Shown: positions 25,504-35,000, counted from the first letter of the stretch. The stretch: DNA of 39,142 nt from Abditibacteriota bacterium (GCA_017445025.1 JAFSVJ010000120.1:1-39142), one strand, 5' to 3'. Numbers and translations: made by a program. Notes: generated by a model from the letters alone, not told the origin.

Positions 25504-28500
25504 TTAAAATTCCACTTTTAATGTCACAATTTTAAATGGTTGGACATTGAATGTGACTTTATTGCCTTTAAGCTTTACTGAGCCTTTCTTGTCGTGTTCT
25601 AACAGATTAACCAATTTTACACTCTTTACATCAAATCCGAACTCTAATGTGGCTTCACCTGTAGTTTCGTGGCATTCGTAAAGACGGATTATCATATCAT
25701 TGTCTTTGTCTGCTTTCTTTATAGTGTCAATTACCACATTGGGGTTGTCACACTTAACAAAAGATTTTTCTTTTGGGGCGGTGCCTTTGGTTTTTGGTGC
25801 CAAATTCAAGTATAGAGGCTCGTTGAAGTTATATCCGGCTTTCACTATCTCTGCAGATATATAACTGCCACTGTGAGGCATTACAGCATATTTAAAGGTT
25901 TGTTCTCCTCTGTCAGCGTTAGCACCCGGATAGTCTGTACTTCTGAGCAAGTTAATGGAAATTGTGCTGCCTAAGGCTCTGTGACCGTATTTACAGTTGT
26001 TGAGCATGGAAATTCCGTAGTCGCTTTCGGAGAGATCTATCCACTTGTGAGCGGCGGTTTCATATTTGGCTATATCCCAACTTGTGTTGGTGTGGTTAGG
26101 TCTCTTTATGTTTCCGAATTGAATTTCACTGCGAGCATAATCTGTGAAAATCTTGTAATCAAAGTGTGCACGAAGCATTTTGTGTGTTTCTTGCCAATCA
26201 ACTTTTGTATCAAAATCAAGCTTATTACTGTCATCTGTTAAAATTATGGATTGGTTTATAACAGATTTATTGTATTTGTAAACTTGTTTTACAATAGCGC
26301 AAGGTCCGTCAATTTCAAACTTTTGGGAAATAAGATTTGCTCTTTCGCATTTCATAAGGTCATAGTCCGGATACATATCCCAGGCATCGTTTTTGTCTGT
26401 GTGAAGTAGGAATATGTTGCTTTCGCCTTTTAATATCTCTCGGTTGGCATTCTTGTCAAATATGGATTTAATGCCACCGGTTTTGGAATTAAAAACAACT
26501 TTCAGTTTATCGTTTTCAAAACCATCTTTAATGAGCTTTGGAGCAGTAAATTTGGCTTGTTTGAGTTCAATGGTATTATATCCCAATGCGGGAGCGGAAG
26601 CCTTAAGCCAAGTGTTTTTAAATTTAACAAATTCTTCTCTGTCCCAAGGCAGAGTGTTGGTCACAATGACAGGATTCTTAAATTCTTTTGTATCAATGTT
26701 TTTAGTTATATTTTCAATGGCTTTTTCAAAGATGTTGTTGGTTTTTTTGTAAAGTTTTTCGTATTGAGCCAAACTTTCGTCATAAACTCTTTTTATGGAA
26801 GAGCCGGGAAGGATGTCGTGGAATTGGTAGAGAAGGACTTCTTTCCAAATGTTATCTATTTCTTCTTGCGGATATTTTTTGCCGGAGAGCATGGCAAAGG
26901 CGGAGAGTTGTTCCGCTCTGCGTAGGGCAAACTCCATTAATCTGTTATATTTTTTGTTTTTGGCTTGAGAGGTTAGGGTTCCTTGGTGAAATTCCAAATA
27001 CATTTCCCCTTTCCATGTGCCGAATTTGTCTTTGTCTTTCTCTAATTTTTTGAAAAAGTCAGCTGTGGTTTCTTCTTTGTAAGTAGCTTGATCAAAGAGG
27101 TTTTTTTGACGGAGAAGGAGTTCAATGTGATCTTCACTTGGTCCTCCGCCACCGTCACCGATACCGTAAAGTCCCAAACAGTATTCGGTTAAGCCTTTTT
27201 CTTTGTAGTTTTCTTCAAGGAATTTGAAAGCTCTGGGCATACAGGAAGAGAGATAGTTTTCTTCCGGTAGCATGTGAGCCAAAACCTTAGAGCCGTCATT
27301 ACCTTCCCAAGTAAAACTTTGGTATGGGAATTTGTTTACCTTGTTCCAAGAGAGTTTTTGGGTGGTGAAGTAGGGGACTTCGCTTTCGGCTAAGATTTGA
27401 GGCAGAGCGCCACTGTATCCGAAGGTGTCAGGCAGAAAACAAACATTGGTATTTATGCCAAATTCTTCAAGGAAATATTTTTTACCGTAGAAGAATTGAC
27501 GAACAAAACTTTCCCCGGAGGGTATGTTGCAGTCAGGTTCAACCCACATAGATCCGTTAGGCTCCCATCTGCCTTGTTTGATTCTCTTTTTAATTTCTTC
27601 GTAGAGTGAAGGGTAATGCTCTTTCATCCAATCGTAGATTTGGGCTTGAGATTGAACAAATTTAAAGTGGGGGTAGGTTTCCATATTTCTCAAAACCGTT
27701 GAGAAAGTTCTGGCACCTTTACGTATGGTTTCACGAATAGGCCAAAGCCAAGCCAGGTCAATGTGAGAGTGACCTATGAAAGATACTGTTAATGGGTAGT
27801 CACCGTTTTTTCTGTCAAGACAGGGTTTTAGGATTTTTCTTGCTTCCTTTGCTTCTTCTTCTGTTCCTTCGGTAAATACAAGAGCGGCTTTATATATGGC
27901 TTCTTTTATTTGAGACACCCAAGCTGAGTTTTGGTCCTTAATTTGAGATATTTCAAACAAAACTTCAAGATCAAAGTAGAGTGCGTTTATTTCATCGTTT
28001 TGAATGGCAATATATGCTTCTTCAATGCGTCCGTTGTTTTGGATATTTCCGAAAAGGTCGTTACAAGCTACGTCCAGCCACAGGTCTATTTTTTCGTTTC
28101 CTAAGGATTTTTTGGTTATGTCAAAAACTCTTTTTGTGGGCCACCCGTGATTGCGGTCAAAGACACTGGCTTTGGTGGTCAGTCCTCTGTATGGGTTTCC
28201 TTTTTTGTCAAAGACACAGGCTTCCCCGTTAAAGTCCAAAAGTAGTATGAGATGTTTGTTTTTTGCTTCTTTGGGTGTTTGTCCTTTAAGGTTCATCCAA
28301 GCACAGTCAAATAAGGAACCCCAAGTGTCACCTATTTTAAGAATTTTGTGGACTCCTTTTGTTTTTTTCTCATAGGGTAGGGGTTCTTTGGTTATATATG
28401 CATCTATATTTAATTCTTTGAGTATTTTGTATCTGTTTTGTTCTACCTTGGATTTAAAATCTACGGTTGTTGTTTCGTAAGCTAAACCGACTCTTGGCAT
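25504..28500 (-). CDS. GH38 alpha-mannosidase
   Basis: The 998-residue enzyme hydrolyses terminal alpha-mannose. It has no signal peptide and is predicted cytoplasmic. After an N-terminal beta domain (about 1-230) the catalytic part opens with HSHIDLAWLWP (H246 and D248 zinc ligands). FLPDTFGYSGALPQI holds the nucleophile D358. GIGDGGGGPS (about 445) and EFHQGTLTSQ (about 508-517, zinc His) follow. C-terminal beta domains of the family complete it, and length is usual. AGGAGAC lies 7 nt before ATG. It has a perfect-spacing promoter and is divergent from a LacI-family gene, its likely regulator. It probably works with the GH2 beta-mannosidase on mannose-containing glycans taken up as oligosaccharides. 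Confidence 0.94.
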   Translation of the reverse strand: MPRVGLAYETTTVDFKSKVEQNRYKILKELNIDAYITKEPLPYEKKTKGVHKILKIGDTWGSLFDCAWMNLKGQTPKEAKNKHLILLLDFNGEACVFDKKGNPYRGLTTKASVFDRNHGWPTKRVFDITKKSLGNEKIDLWLDVACNDLFGNIQNNGRIEEAYIAIQNDEINALYFDLEVLFEISQIKDQNSAWVSQIKEAIYKAALVFTEGTEEEAKEARKILKPCLDRKNGDYPLTVSFIGHSHIDLAWLWPIRETIRKGARTFSTVLRNMETYPHFKFVQSQAQIYDWMKEHYPSLYEEIKKRIKQGRWEPNGSMWVEPDCNIPSGESFVRQFFYGKKYFLEEFGINTNVCFLPDTFGYSGALPQILAESEVPYFTTQKLSWNKVNKFPYQSFTWEGNDGSKVLAHMLPEENYLSSCMPRAFKFLEENYKEKGLTEYCLGLYGIGDGGGGPSEDHIELLLRQKNLFDQATYKEETTADFFKKLEKDKDKFGTWKGEMYLEFHQGTLTSQAKNKKYNRLMEFALRRAEQLSAFAMLSGKKYPQEEIDNIWKEVLLYQFHDILPGSSIKRVYDESLAQYEKLYKKTNNIFEKAIENITKNIDTKEFKNPVIVTNTLPWDREEFVKFKNTWLKASAPALGYNTIELKQAKFTAPKLIKDGFENDKLKVVFNSKTGGIKSIFDKNANREILKGESNIFLLHTDKNDAWDMYPDYDLMKCERANLISQKFEIDGPCAIVKQVYKYNKSVINQSIILTDDSNKLDFDTKVDWQETHKMLRAHFDYKIFTDYARSEIQFGNIKRPNHTNTSWDIAKYETAAHKWIDLSESDYGISMLNNCKYGHRALGSTISINLLRSTDYPGANADRGEQTFKYAVMPHSGSYISAEIVKAGYNFNEPLYLNLAPKTKGTAPKEKSFVKCDNPNVVIDTIKKADKDNDMIIRLYECHETTGEATLEFGFDVKSVKLVNLLEHDKKGSVKLKGNKVTFNVQPFKIVTLKVEF

Positions 28501-28550
28501 AGTTGTCTCCTAAAAAAAGAAAATGAGATTATTTGTATTTTACCAATATT

Positions 28551-28579
28551 ATTATATATGTAAATTAAAAAAATTTCAA
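28551..28579 (-). promoter_or_regulatory. Promoter of the GH38 gene
   Basis: On the - strand: TTGAAA (28579-28574), 17-bp spacer, TATAAT (28556-28551). It is 51 bp from the start codon. Confidence 0.78.
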
Positions 28580-28594
28580 GTTATAAGATTTTAT

Positions 28595-28624
28595 TTGCTT
28601 TTTTATAAATAAATATGTTATAAT
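28595..28624 (+). promoter_or_regulatory. Promoter of the LacI-family regulator gene
   Basis: TTGCTT (28595-28600), 18 bp, TATAAT (28619-28624). Only 15 bp separate its -35 from that of the divergent GH38 promoter, so one bound repressor could block both. I see no convincing palindromic operator. Confidence 0.65.
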
Positions 28625-28654
28625 ATAGTTGGATTTAACATAGTGAGTTTGCTT

Positions 28655-29746
28655 ATGAAAGATAAAATCATAGACCAAGACCCCAGACTTGAAAAACATA
28701 ATATTAGTGATGAGAAGAGAAGTGTTGCAAGCAGATATGCCAACGTGACTATGGAAGACGTGGCAAAGAAAGCCGGTGTCACTCGCAGAACTGTTTTCAA
28801 TGTTTTAAATCATCCGGATATGGTATCCCCCAAGACAAAGCAAAAGGTTTTGGATACCATTAAGGATCTCAATTACAAAGAATCTTTCCTGTCTCGATCC
28901 TTCCGCACGGGAGAGACTAAGACCATAGGACTTGTGATAGCTGAAGCCAGAACCAATAATTTTATGTATTTTCTTGACAGAATTGAAGATTACGCAAGGG
29001 AAAACAGCTACAGTATAATGGTTTCCTTTACAAGAAATAATCTCTCTTATGAAAAGAGAACTCTCGATATGTTGTATCAAAGAAAGGTGGACGGTCTTAT
29101 AATATGTCCGGACTTGTTGGATAACCCGGAGAGAGATTACAGTCATATTATAGAATTTAGCAAAGTTATTCCCACTTTGTCAATATATATTAATTATCAT
29201 ATAGATGGGCTCTTTAATTATACATATAACGGTCCTAAGGCTATGAGAGATTTAATGAATATCTTTCTGTCCAAAAATACCGAGAGAATAGTTTATGTTC
29301 ATGATAATTTGGGCTATGATATTTTGAATAATCTGAGAGATCATTATATAAATATATCAAAAGAGAATGACTTGCCGATAAAGTATTATAATTTATATAA
29401 ATCACTTGATGAGAATTTTGACAGAATTTTGGATGAGATTATATCCGGTGAAATTCAGGGGATAATGTTTGAGACAGGTATGTTGGCATTTTATTTTTAT
29501 AAGCATTGTCTTAAAAAGAGTATTGATCTTAGTAACATAAACAAGAAAGTAAATATAATTGCTTTTTTTGATGACCAATTTTCCCAAATTTATGATATAA
29601 CAGCTTCTGATATAAGCAAAACAACAATGCCGGATACCATAATACGAGATTTGATTAAATCCATAAAAGGTCAAATAATATTAGACAGTGATAAATTATT
29701 TGAGAATAAGATAATAGAAAGAAGCACTACGAATATTATGTTTTGA
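28655..29746 (+). CDS. LacI-family transcriptional regulator
   Basis: The DNA-binding repressor is about 363 residues. Helix-turn-helix: VTMEDVAKKAGVTRRTVFNV, about residues 31-50 from the chosen start, followed by the hinge region. The sugar-binding periplasmic-protein-like domain then begins TIGLVIAEART. An unusual ~30-residue charged extension lies before the HTH; normal LacI proteins begin almost directly with it. I chose ATG 28655; GTG 28643 would add four residues, and a GTG at 28745 just before the HTH would give a canonical N-terminus but is far from the promoter. It is divergent from GH38, which it probably controls in response to a mannose-containing sugar. The effector is inferred. 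Confidence 0.88.
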   Translation: MKDKIIDQDPRLEKHNISDEKRSVASRYANVTMEDVAKKAGVTRRTVFNVLNHPDMVSPKTKQKVLDTIKDLNYKESFLSRSFRTGETKTIGLVIAEARTNNFMYFLDRIEDYARENSYSIMVSFTRNNLSYEKRTLDMLYQRKVDGLIICPDLLDNPERDYSHIIEFSKVIPTLSIYINYHIDGLFNYTYNGPKAMRDLMNIFLSKNTERIVYVHDNLGYDILNNLRDHYINISKENDLPIKYYNLYKSLDENFDRILDEIISGEIQGIMFETGMLAFYFYKHCLKKSIDLSNINKKVNIIAFFDDQFSQIYDITASDISKTTMPDTIIRDLIKSIKGQIILDSDKLFENKIIERSTTNIMF

Positions 29747-29795
29747 TTCAATCAAGACATAATAAAATCAGAAATAAGAAATCAGAGAGCAGAAC

Positions 29796-29817
29796 GTGGG
29801 ACTAAGTCCCACTTTTT
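29796..29817 (+). terminator. Terminator of the LacI-family gene
   Basis: GTGGGAC, loop taa, GTCCCAC, TTTTT, 50 nt after the stop codon. Confidence 0.8.
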
Positions 29818-29867
29818 GTTACCGAGCTCTAAATTTTAAAGACGCTCTGTAAAATTTAGACGCCACT

Positions 29868-29930
29868 AATTTCCCCCTAATTTCCCGCGGAAATTGGGGG
29901 GATGTCAGTCCAAAAGGACTGACAGGGGGG
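29868..29930 (+). repeat. HR2 double-hairpin repeat, copy 1
   Basis: First hairpin: CCCCCTAATTTCC-cgc-GGAAATTGGGGG (29873-29900). Second: GTCAGTCC-aaaa-GGACTGAC (29904-29923), then a G run. The layout matches copies 2 and 3, with different stem sequences. Confidence 0.85.
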
Positions 29931-29953
29931 CCTCTCACCTACAGTTGATAGAC
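29919..29953 (+). repeat. 35-bp direct repeat, left copy
   Basis: CTGACAGGGGGGCCTCTC, then ACCTACAGTTGATAGACT. A near-identical copy lies at 30243-30277; together they flank the large HR2 inverted repeat. Confidence 0.88.
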
Positions 29954-29974
29954 TTTATAATTCCGGACCCGCTA

Positions 29975-30038
29975 AATGTGTCCCCCTATTTTCGTAAGAA
30001 AAATGGGGGGTGTCAAGCCGAAGGCTTGACGGGGGGGA
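29975..30038 (+). repeat. HR2 double-hairpin repeat, copy 2 (left arm of a large inverted repeat)
   Basis: AATGTGT, then CCCCCTATTTTC-gtaa-GAAAAATGGGGG (29982-30009), then GTCAAGCC-gaa-GGCTTGAC (30012-30030), then seven G. It pairs with copy 3 across about 125 bp. Confidence 0.87.
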
Positions 30039-30162
30039 ATAAAAAAATCGAAGATTTTTTTGTGATGATTTGAAAAATCATCACTAATTGATTTGTTTTA
30101 TGAATAGCAATTTGAAAAAATCGAAGATTTTTTCTCAAAATTTGCATGCAAATTTTGATGAT

Positions 30163-30226
30163 TTCCCCCCGTCAGTCCTACGGACTGCCACCCCCCATTT
30201 TGCGTTGCAAAATAGGGGGACACATT
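30163..30226 (-). repeat. HR2 double-hairpin repeat, copy 3 (right arm)
   Basis: It is inverted relative to copy 2: CCCCCC, GTCAGTCC-tac-GGACTGCC, CCCCCCATTTTGC-gtt-GCAAAATAGGGGG (30191-30219), ACACATT. Stems differ from copy 2 by paired changes. Confidence 0.87.
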
Positions 30227-30242
30227 CACCGGTACATAAAAA

Positions 30243-30277
30243 CTGACAGGGGGCCTCTCACCTACAGTTGATAGACT
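30243..30277 (+). repeat. 35-bp direct repeat, right copy
   Basis: Same as 29919-29953 apart from one G in the G run. The repeat-to-repeat distance is about 324 bp. Confidence 0.88.
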
Positions 30278-30310
30278 CCATAGCTGCGGGAAACGGTAGT
30301 GTGGAAGGGC

Positions 30311-30366
30311 AACTTGACCCTCTTTGAACTGAAATTTGCACGCAGTTGCAAATTTACGATAAAAGC
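30311..30366 (-). repeat. HR1 deletion derivative (copy E)
   Basis: In reverse it reads TTTATCGTAAATTTGCAACT, GCGTGCAAATTTCAG, TTCAAAGAGGGTCAAG. Both ends of HR1 are kept and the middle (the CACCCACCA part and variable hairpin) is missing. Confidence 0.72.
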
Positions 30367-30552
30367 GTATTAATTTCGCTAATCACTTTATGACACAGAC
30401 TCCCTAGCTATGAGCAACGCTAATGTTGGTGCACCACTCTCTCCCCCCTATGGGGGTAAAGTTGGTAGATAAGCCAAAAGCCGGTTTGACTATAGGGGGG
30501 AGCCGGAGGGGGGTAGCATAAAAATAGGGCTCCCATCCCCATAGGGTATTTT

Positions 30553-30584
30553 TCCCAAAAAGTCTTACGACTTTTCGGGAACCC
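30553..30584. repeat. HR3 hairpin, solo copy
   Basis: TCCCAAAAAGTC, loop ttac, GACTTTTCGGGA, then ACCC and six T nearby. It shares arms with the 50-bp element in HR1 copies C and D and with 1231-1262. Confidence 0.78.
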
Positions 30585-30843
30585 TTTTTTAGACCCACCC
30601 GCCCTTATTCGTTTTTGGTGTTTGCGAAGCAAACTGTCAAAAAGGTTGGGGGGTGAGGGGCTTCGCAATCCCTAGGGTCCCCTAAAAAGTTGAGCAATAA
30701 GCGAAACTTTTTTGGGAATGGGAAAACAACGATTTTGCGACTATAAGAAAAAAAATGATTTTGCGAAGCAAAATCTATATAAAAAAAGCAAACCCACATT
30801 TATCCACCCCCCTTATTTTCAAAAAAATTCAAAAAAAAATCCA

Positions 30844-30911
30844 TTTTTTTTTTTTTTTTTCTAAAAATACCCCTTTTTGCTCTTGACAAAACTTTTAAAA
30901 TGGGGTATAAT
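30844..30911 (+). promoter_or_regulatory. Near-perfect promoter of prepilin 2 with upstream T tract
   Basis: TTGACA (30883-30888), exactly 17 bp, TATAAT (30906-30911), the best match to consensus in the window together with 31959-31987. A 17-T run (30844-30860) preceded by A tracts lies where an UP element would act. It gives a leader of about 138 nt with a small TTTCCT/AGGAAA hairpin early on. Confidence 0.9.
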
Positions 30912-31055
30912 ATAAATGAAGGTTTCCTGCGAGTGAAGGAAAAATAAATGTTTTTTCATTTTTATTTTTCCCATTCTTTTTCCCATATGTGAAAATCATT
31001 AATTTTAGATTTTACACAGGTAACCAAATGTATAATCAAAGGAGGATCATTAACA

Positions 31056-31907
31056 ATGATCAAAAAAGGTTTTACCTTAATCGAGTTATTGGTTGTTATA
31101 GCAATCATTGCTATTTTGGCAGCCATACTCTTCCCTGTATTTGCACAGGCAAGAGAAAAAGCAAGACAAGCAAGTTGTTTGTCATGTATGAAGCAGATCG
31201 GAACAGGTCTTCAACTCTATGTTGACGACTATGACGAAACATTCCCCGGTATCGCAGCTTGGGGTATTCCGTCAACCACAGGTATTATTGGATACATGCA
31301 ATCCAATGTATACTGTAACCCTGTGACCACCCTTTACCCTTACATTAAGAACTCAAACATGTTCTGTTGTCCTTCTGCTCCAAGCAGAAAAGAGTTGTTA
31401 ACTGTTTGGAATTATCCTACCGGTATTGATGGCGCAAATCAGAATAACGGAACTAGTCCCGGAATGGGTTCTTCCTATGTATTTAACGGAGTTGCTTACA
31501 ACTTTACCTCTATGGCAGAAATCGGTAGCACAGCTGACCTTATTTTCTGTTGTGAGCACAACACAGTTCGTTCTTGGACAAGTGCCGGAGTATACCCTTC
31601 AACCACAAACATTATGCCTTCACCAAATTACACAGGTTCTGCTTATGAAGGCGGAAGAGCAAGCACATTTATTAACTGTGGTATTTTACCAAAGTGGAAC
31701 GGTCAAGCTCCCCACAATGGTGGACAAAATGTCACCTTTGCCGATGGTCACGCCAAATACATGAAAACAGGTTCCATCACATGGAGAAACCTTGGAGTTG
31801 TTCCTAACAGTGGCGAATCAGCTGACACTCCTGTTCCTCACAGTGATGATGATATGGCTAACTACAACGCCGGATTTATGTCTGCTCGTGCAGCTCAATT
31901 AAACTAA
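31056..31907 (+). CDS. Prepilin-like protein, DUF1559 / H-X9-DG class (prepilin 2)
   Basis: The 283-residue pseudopilin-like protein has the leader MIKKG, cleavage before Phe, [12 protein letters not shown] with Glu at +5, a hydrophobic helix, [21 protein letters not shown], and an exact H-X9-DG box ([16 protein letters not shown]) near residue 225. AGGAGG precedes ATG. The codons use more C-ending forms (aac, tac, atc) than neighbouring genes, which with the consensus promoter suggests high expression. The product should be membrane-inserted and assembled or displayed at the surface after processing by a peptidase not in the window. It precedes the 1233-residue putative glycosidase, mirroring prepilin 1 and the GH29-like gene. 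Confidence 0.95.
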   Translation: MIKKGFTLIELLVVIAIIAILAAILFPVFAQAREKARQASCLSCMKQIGTGLQLYVDDYDETFPGIAAWGIPSTTGIIGYMQSNVYCNPVTTLYPYIKNSNMFCCPSAPSRKELLTVWNYPTGIDGANQNNGTSPGMGSSYVFNGVAYNFTSMAEIGSTADLIFCCEHNTVRSWTSAGVYPSTTNIMPSPNYTGSAYEGGRASTFINCGILPKWNGQAPHNGGQNVTFADGHAKYMKTGSITWRNLGVVPNSGESADTPVPHSDDDMANYNAGFMSARAAQLN

Positions 31908-31920
31908 TATTAAATTAACT

Positions 31921-31955
31921 AATAATAGGTATGGTAATTCCATACCTATTTTTAT
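31921..31955 (+). terminator. Terminator of prepilin 2
   Basis: ATAGGTATGG, loop taatt, CCATACCTAT, TTTTA. It begins 14 nt after the stop. Confidence 0.9.
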
Positions 31956-31958
31956 AAT

Positions 31959-31987
31959 TTGACAAATATTTTCTGTTGTGATATAAT
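31959..31987 (+). promoter_or_regulatory. Consensus promoter of the DUF6067-like gene
   Basis: TTGACA (31959-31964), 17-bp spacer, TATAAT (31982-31987). It lies directly behind the prepilin terminator, so the enzyme operon is transcribed separately. Confidence 0.9.
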
Positions 31988-32068
31988 AAATTTGTAAGAA
32001 AGCGAATTTTCACCCGTGGGAATTGAGAGAAGTTGTATTAATAAAGATTGAATATAGGGGATAAAAAC

Positions 32069-35000
32069 ATGAAAAAAACTTTTTTGGTGACTTTATTGCT
32101 ATTATTGGTAATAGGTGTGTTTTCTGCAGGATTTAATCCAAAGTATACTGTCAAGAAATTCTATGACAGAAACTTCCCGGAGACAGATTATACTTTTAAT
32201 CCGGATATGTCACCTGTAAAATATGGCTATGGCTATTGGCAGGAAGAAGGTCAAGGCAACCACAGAGCTGTGGTTAATGTAGAAGCAGCGGCTCCCGCGG
32301 TTCTTGCTCATATTGAGTGGCGAAGGTATGACATAAACCCGGAAGAAAAAAAGGTCATAGTCAAAAATAGTGCAAACCAAACGGTAAACTCCAAAGCCTT
32401 CACCATAACCAACCTATGTGGTGATATAGTTTTTGAAGCCAAAGAGCCGGGAGAATATTACATTTACTATATGCCCTATGAAGTTCCTAAAACCTATGCC
32501 TATTCCAAAACTTTATATTTCCGAAATACATGTGATGCGGAGCCTTCATGGCTTGAAGCAAATAATCTAAACACAGATACAATCCTTTCAGATTTACCGA
32601 AAGCAAATCTCTCAGAAATACAGAGCAGAGTTTTGGACGGTTGGGAATCTATCCCCGATAACAGTGATGTTCCAAAGAAAGATTTTAACTCAATGTATCC
32701 CATGCTTATCACCATAACAGATGATGAAAAAGCAGAGTTTGATAACGCCAACAGTGGCAAGGATTTTCTCCTTTTCTGTGAAGACAGAACCAATTCCATT
32801 AAAATGTTAAACCAAATCCCATATAAATGGTATAAGTCAGGAGAAGTTAAAGATTTTGAAGGTTTTGCTCAACCCGGTGAAATATATCCTTTCCAAGTAG
32901 GTGTATATGCTCTTAAAGACCTTAAAAATGTAAAGGTAAACATAACGGGTTTTGACGGTGTAAAAGTTCATTCTCTTAATACAGAAGGTATTAATCCTCA
33001 AGGTGTTTATTTTACCAAAAATATTGATATAGATAAGGGCAATGTTCAACCACTGTGGTTTTATTTAACTATTCCCAAAGATGCCAAGGAATTAAAGGGA
33101 CAAATAGGTATTTCTTTTAACAATGCTCCCGAAACTGTGGCAGATATAGATATAAAAGTAGAAGGTGAATATTTGGCAGACGGTGGTGTCACAAACACAT
33201 GGCGTTTAAGTCGTATAGCTTGGTTTGACAGTTCTTTGGGACTTGAAGACATAGTTGTAGACCCATACAAAGCCATAGAGTGGAAAGGAAACAAGGCTTC
33301 CATTCTTAACAGAACCATAGAGTTTAATAATTTTGGTCTTCCAAAACAGATAACCTCTTACAATAATAAGATTTTAAATGCTCCCATAGAGTTTAATCTT
33401 TACGAAAAGGGAGTAAAGTTAGAATTGAAACCCAAGAGCAAAAAGGTTGTTAAAGAAGGACAATCTATCAATATAACAGAGTATGTTTTGGGTAATGATA
33501 AAGTAGAATTGATTATTACTGCGGAACTGAAATGTGTGGGTCAAATAGATTATAAGGTTAAACTTAAAGCCTTAAAAGATATAGACCTTAGTGATGTTCA
33601 GCTGACCGCTCCCATAAACGAATCCTGTGCCAAATATATGTTGGGTTTAGGTTTTCGCGGTGAAACTTCCCCCGAAAAATGGGATTGGGAATGGAATTAC
33701 CTATGTGACAATAATTTCTGGATAGGGGATTACGACGCAGGTATTTTCTTTAAGCTGAAATTACAAAATGATAAATATAAATTCCAAGGTATAATAGCTA
33801 ACGAGGACGCTCCTGTAGGTTGGTGTAATGACAACAAGGGTGGAGCGGAAGTCTTTCACCAAGGTAAAATATATACCTATAAAGCATATAGCGGTGAGAA
33901 GCTTTTGAGAGCCGGTGAGGATTGTGATTATGATTTCAGAATTATGATTACACCTTTCCACGATTATGATTTTAAGGGTGGAGATTTCAGATATGGTTTT
34001 TGCACCTTGCCTCACACAAACTTTTTCAACGTTTTTCAAGGGGAACAAACAAACCCCTTTATCAACTATCCTTTCAGAACCGATGAATATATGAAGGAAT
34101 GGATTAAAACCGGAAGCGAAGAGGCGGACAACGAATTCGGAAAGGTTATGTATGATGTGGACAATAAAACCGGTATAAAAGGAAATAAGGGTTCCATAAC
34201 ATTTTGGACCAAAACTCCTTATGACTTTGAATATACAGCCAAGAACATGTTTAGAGACGGATTTGCCTCTCTCTCCTTCGGTAATAATTGTTTGGATTTG
34301 GGTGAATATCAACAATCCTTATGCTTAATCTATACCATAGGAGATTTTTGGACCAGACGAAGTTTATTCTCAAGATGCAAGACAAGCTCTTCCGATTGGA
34401 AAGCCGGTGAAGAACATGTTATAACTCTAACTTGGGAAAACGGTAAAAACCGTATTTATGTTGACGGAAATATGGTTATAGATGCCAACTGTCCTTGTCC
34501 CATTAATGAAGAAGAATTGTCCAAAATTGACCTAAACGGTTGGATGCTCTTTAGTGGGGTTCGTCTTGACAGAGATATTAACCTTTCCACCGAGAAGGTA
34601 AAGGGACCGGAAACCTGCTTCCTTGACACCTTTGAGAATAAGGGAAACACAGTTGTAGACGGTATTGTCCGAAATGTTGCTCCCGGATTGTTCTTTGCGG
34701 ATGAATATGATAAGGTTAAAGATACGGAATTTGTTCGTCACAATTTTCCCTTTATTTATTACAGAATCGGTGAGCTTTCCGCTTATGCGGAAGAAATCTA
34801 TATAATGATGAGTATGAACGGGGAAGTTCTTGATACCGAATCCATTATATTTGATGCCAACGGAGCAAAATTAAACAGAGAAAGCGGTGGCGGTCATCAA
34901 TGGCTTAACGAACATCTTCAAACCGGATATGTTCCCGCATGGCATACGGGAATAGGGGGATCCTTTGTGGATAGAGATCACGACTTTGCGGTTGCAGTCC

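Larger units (their letters stand above)
29827..30880. other. Non-coding hairpin island
   Basis: About 1.05 kb has no credible gene; the open frames here run through palindromes and lack ribosome sites. It is a mosaic of hairpins, many with 3-nt loops such as gaa: AAAAAATC-gaa-GATTTTTT twice (30042-30060 and 30115-30133), GTGATGATTT-gaa-AAATCATCAC (30062-30084), a 20-bp palindrome at 30137-30156, CTCCCCCCTAT/ATAGGGGGGAG arms at 30441-30451 and 30492-30502, and GATTTTGC-gaa-GCAAAATC near 30752-30772. GC-rich blocks alternate with AT-rich ones, unlike the flanking genes. Confidence 0.85.

Noticed and set aside
26414-26925. + strand reading frames inside the GH38 gene
   Set aside because: They are shadows of a highly conserved enzyme gene; the GH38 motifs on the other strand are decisive.
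30404-30799. Overlapping - strand reading frames in the hairpin island
   Set aside because: They run through C/G-run hairpins, lack ribosome sites and have low-complexity Pro/Gly/Lys content; they are accidents of palindromes.
29827-30880. CRISPR array
   Set aside because: There are many short repeats, but they are palindromes of varied sequence and spacing, without constant repeat-spacer periodicity, and no cas gene is present.
33761-34315. 184-codon - strand frame inside the 1233-residue gene
   Set aside because: It is long, but antisense to a gene with signal peptide and promoter; it has no ribosome site and no recognisable protein features.
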